A stretch of 64,000 nt of DNA from Notospermus geniculatus (lineage: Eukaryota > Nemertea > Pilidiophora > Heteronemertea > Lineidae): contig NMRB01000010.1 of NCBI GenBank assembly GCA_002633025.1, positions 943,503 through 1,007,502 on the forward strand. The letters are read 5' to 3'. The translations under genes were made by a program, and so were the position numbers. The notes beneath the pieces were generated by a model. That model did no database searches and was not told where the DNA came from. It saw nothing but the letters and a program-made list of their open reading frames with translations. The first letter of the stretch is position 1; every line of letters starts with the position of its first letter. This document shows, piece after piece, positions 63,450 to 64,000 of this stretch.

Positions 63450-63800
63450 CCCTTACCACCCATTATTTACCACTCAATGGGTGTCAAAAGATATCTATCT
63501 CAATTCATCAAAACTTAATTGCAGGCCTATTATCTGATGTTAACCCTCCTCACCCAGTAGGTCTAATACAAAATCTATCTCGATTCATAAATGATTATTA
63601 ACCCCCTTCCCACCCAAATGGGTCTCGAGATAGGTCTGATATGATACAACATCATGATTCATGAATTAACCCCTTCCCACCCAGTGGGTGCAATACAACA
63701 TCTGCATACACCGAGAGATACTGACCCCTTCCTACCCAAGTGGTCTAATATTAAGATACCCGTTTCGATTCACAAAGTGATACCCCTTTCCACTGATTTC
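63450..63800. repeat. degenerate ~75-80-bp tandem repeat
   Basis: Four to five diverged units each with a core like TTAACCCCTTCCCACCCAGT followed by GGGT..AATA and (TCTA)TCTCGATTCA. Cores lie near 63449, 63540, 63600, 63667 and 63724. Confidence 0.75.
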
Positions 63801-64000
63801 CACGAGGAATGCTATATATTTGCTTCTGAAGCATTAAAAAAGGCGCACTGTTGTATCTCGTTTCGCCTGTTTCAACCTCTTGAGTTGGCAGGTCATAGTC
63901 AGCTGAGCGCAAGGCCCATGGGCCTCTTGTTTTCCTTAAAATGAAGACATAGATGACGATTTCGGCAACGTCTTTATCTCAATTTTCCCGCAGAAAATGT

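Larger units (their letters stand above)
61683..64000 (+). other. 3' UTR and downstream flank of the TPC-like gene
   Basis: No further coding exon recognised. Contains a poly-G tract (about 62187-62200), a perfect palindrome (62350-62383) and a degenerate tandem repeat (63450-63800). No clear poly(A) signal was assigned. Confidence 0.6.

Noticed and set aside
1-64000. Autonomous transposases, reverse transcriptases or viral genes
   Set aside because: I found none; all mobile elements seen are short and non-autonomous.

Overview
The window is eukaryotic DNA from an intron-rich, AT-leaning genome. Coding sequence is split into short exons (38-302 nt, apart from one of 909 nt) joined by GT-AG introns. 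Introns and flanks are full of short terminal-inverted-repeat (TIR) elements. Protein similarity (recalled human TMEM63 and two-pore channels), together with frequent ACATGTACATGT, ACCGGTA and AGGCCTA words, suggests a marine invertebrate, most likely an echinoderm or other non-vertebrate deuterostome. The species call is inference; the eukaryotic call is certain. All recognised genes are on the + strand.

Gene 1 (4363-41261) is a TMEM63/CSC1-like (OSCA/TMEM63) mechanosensitive cation channel. I could trace 20 coding exons with compatible phases, predicting about 805 aa, which is full length for the family. The assembly carries an 11.3-kb direct tandem duplication (11500-22819 and 22820-34007) covering exons 3-13. 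Neither copy is intact: copy A breaks inside exon 13, while copy B lacks exon 4 at an 'n' and has a one-base frameshift in exon 13. Every exon difference I compared between the copies is synonymous. The simplest reading is two alleles laid end to end by the assembler.

Gene 2 (46604-61682) is a two-pore-channel (TPC)-like cation channel of unusual build. It has a roughly 300-aa disordered N-terminus, a first six-helix channel domain, a linker with a canonical EF-hand, a second channel domain, acidic and basic segments, an SH3 domain and a proline/serine-rich tail, about 1,360-1,395 aa in all. Known animal TPCs are about 700-850 aa, have no Ca2+-competent EF-hand and no SH3 domain. This architecture is the best candidate here for something undescribed. 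The gene also carries a 4.9-kb direct duplication (49332-54266 and 54267-59276) with complementary defects, again pointing to merged haplotypes.

The two copies of each duplicated block serve as a natural filled/empty-site test for transposons. At least four TIR elements are present in one copy and cleanly absent from the other, with target-site duplications (TSDs) readable to the base. Other elements sit in the long introns of gene 1 and in a pile-up (44452-46180) just upstream of gene 2, including a 728-bp near-perfect foldback. The first 4.3 kb is probably promoter and 5' leader of gene 1. The last 2.3 kb is 3' flank of gene 2 with a degenerate tandem repeat.
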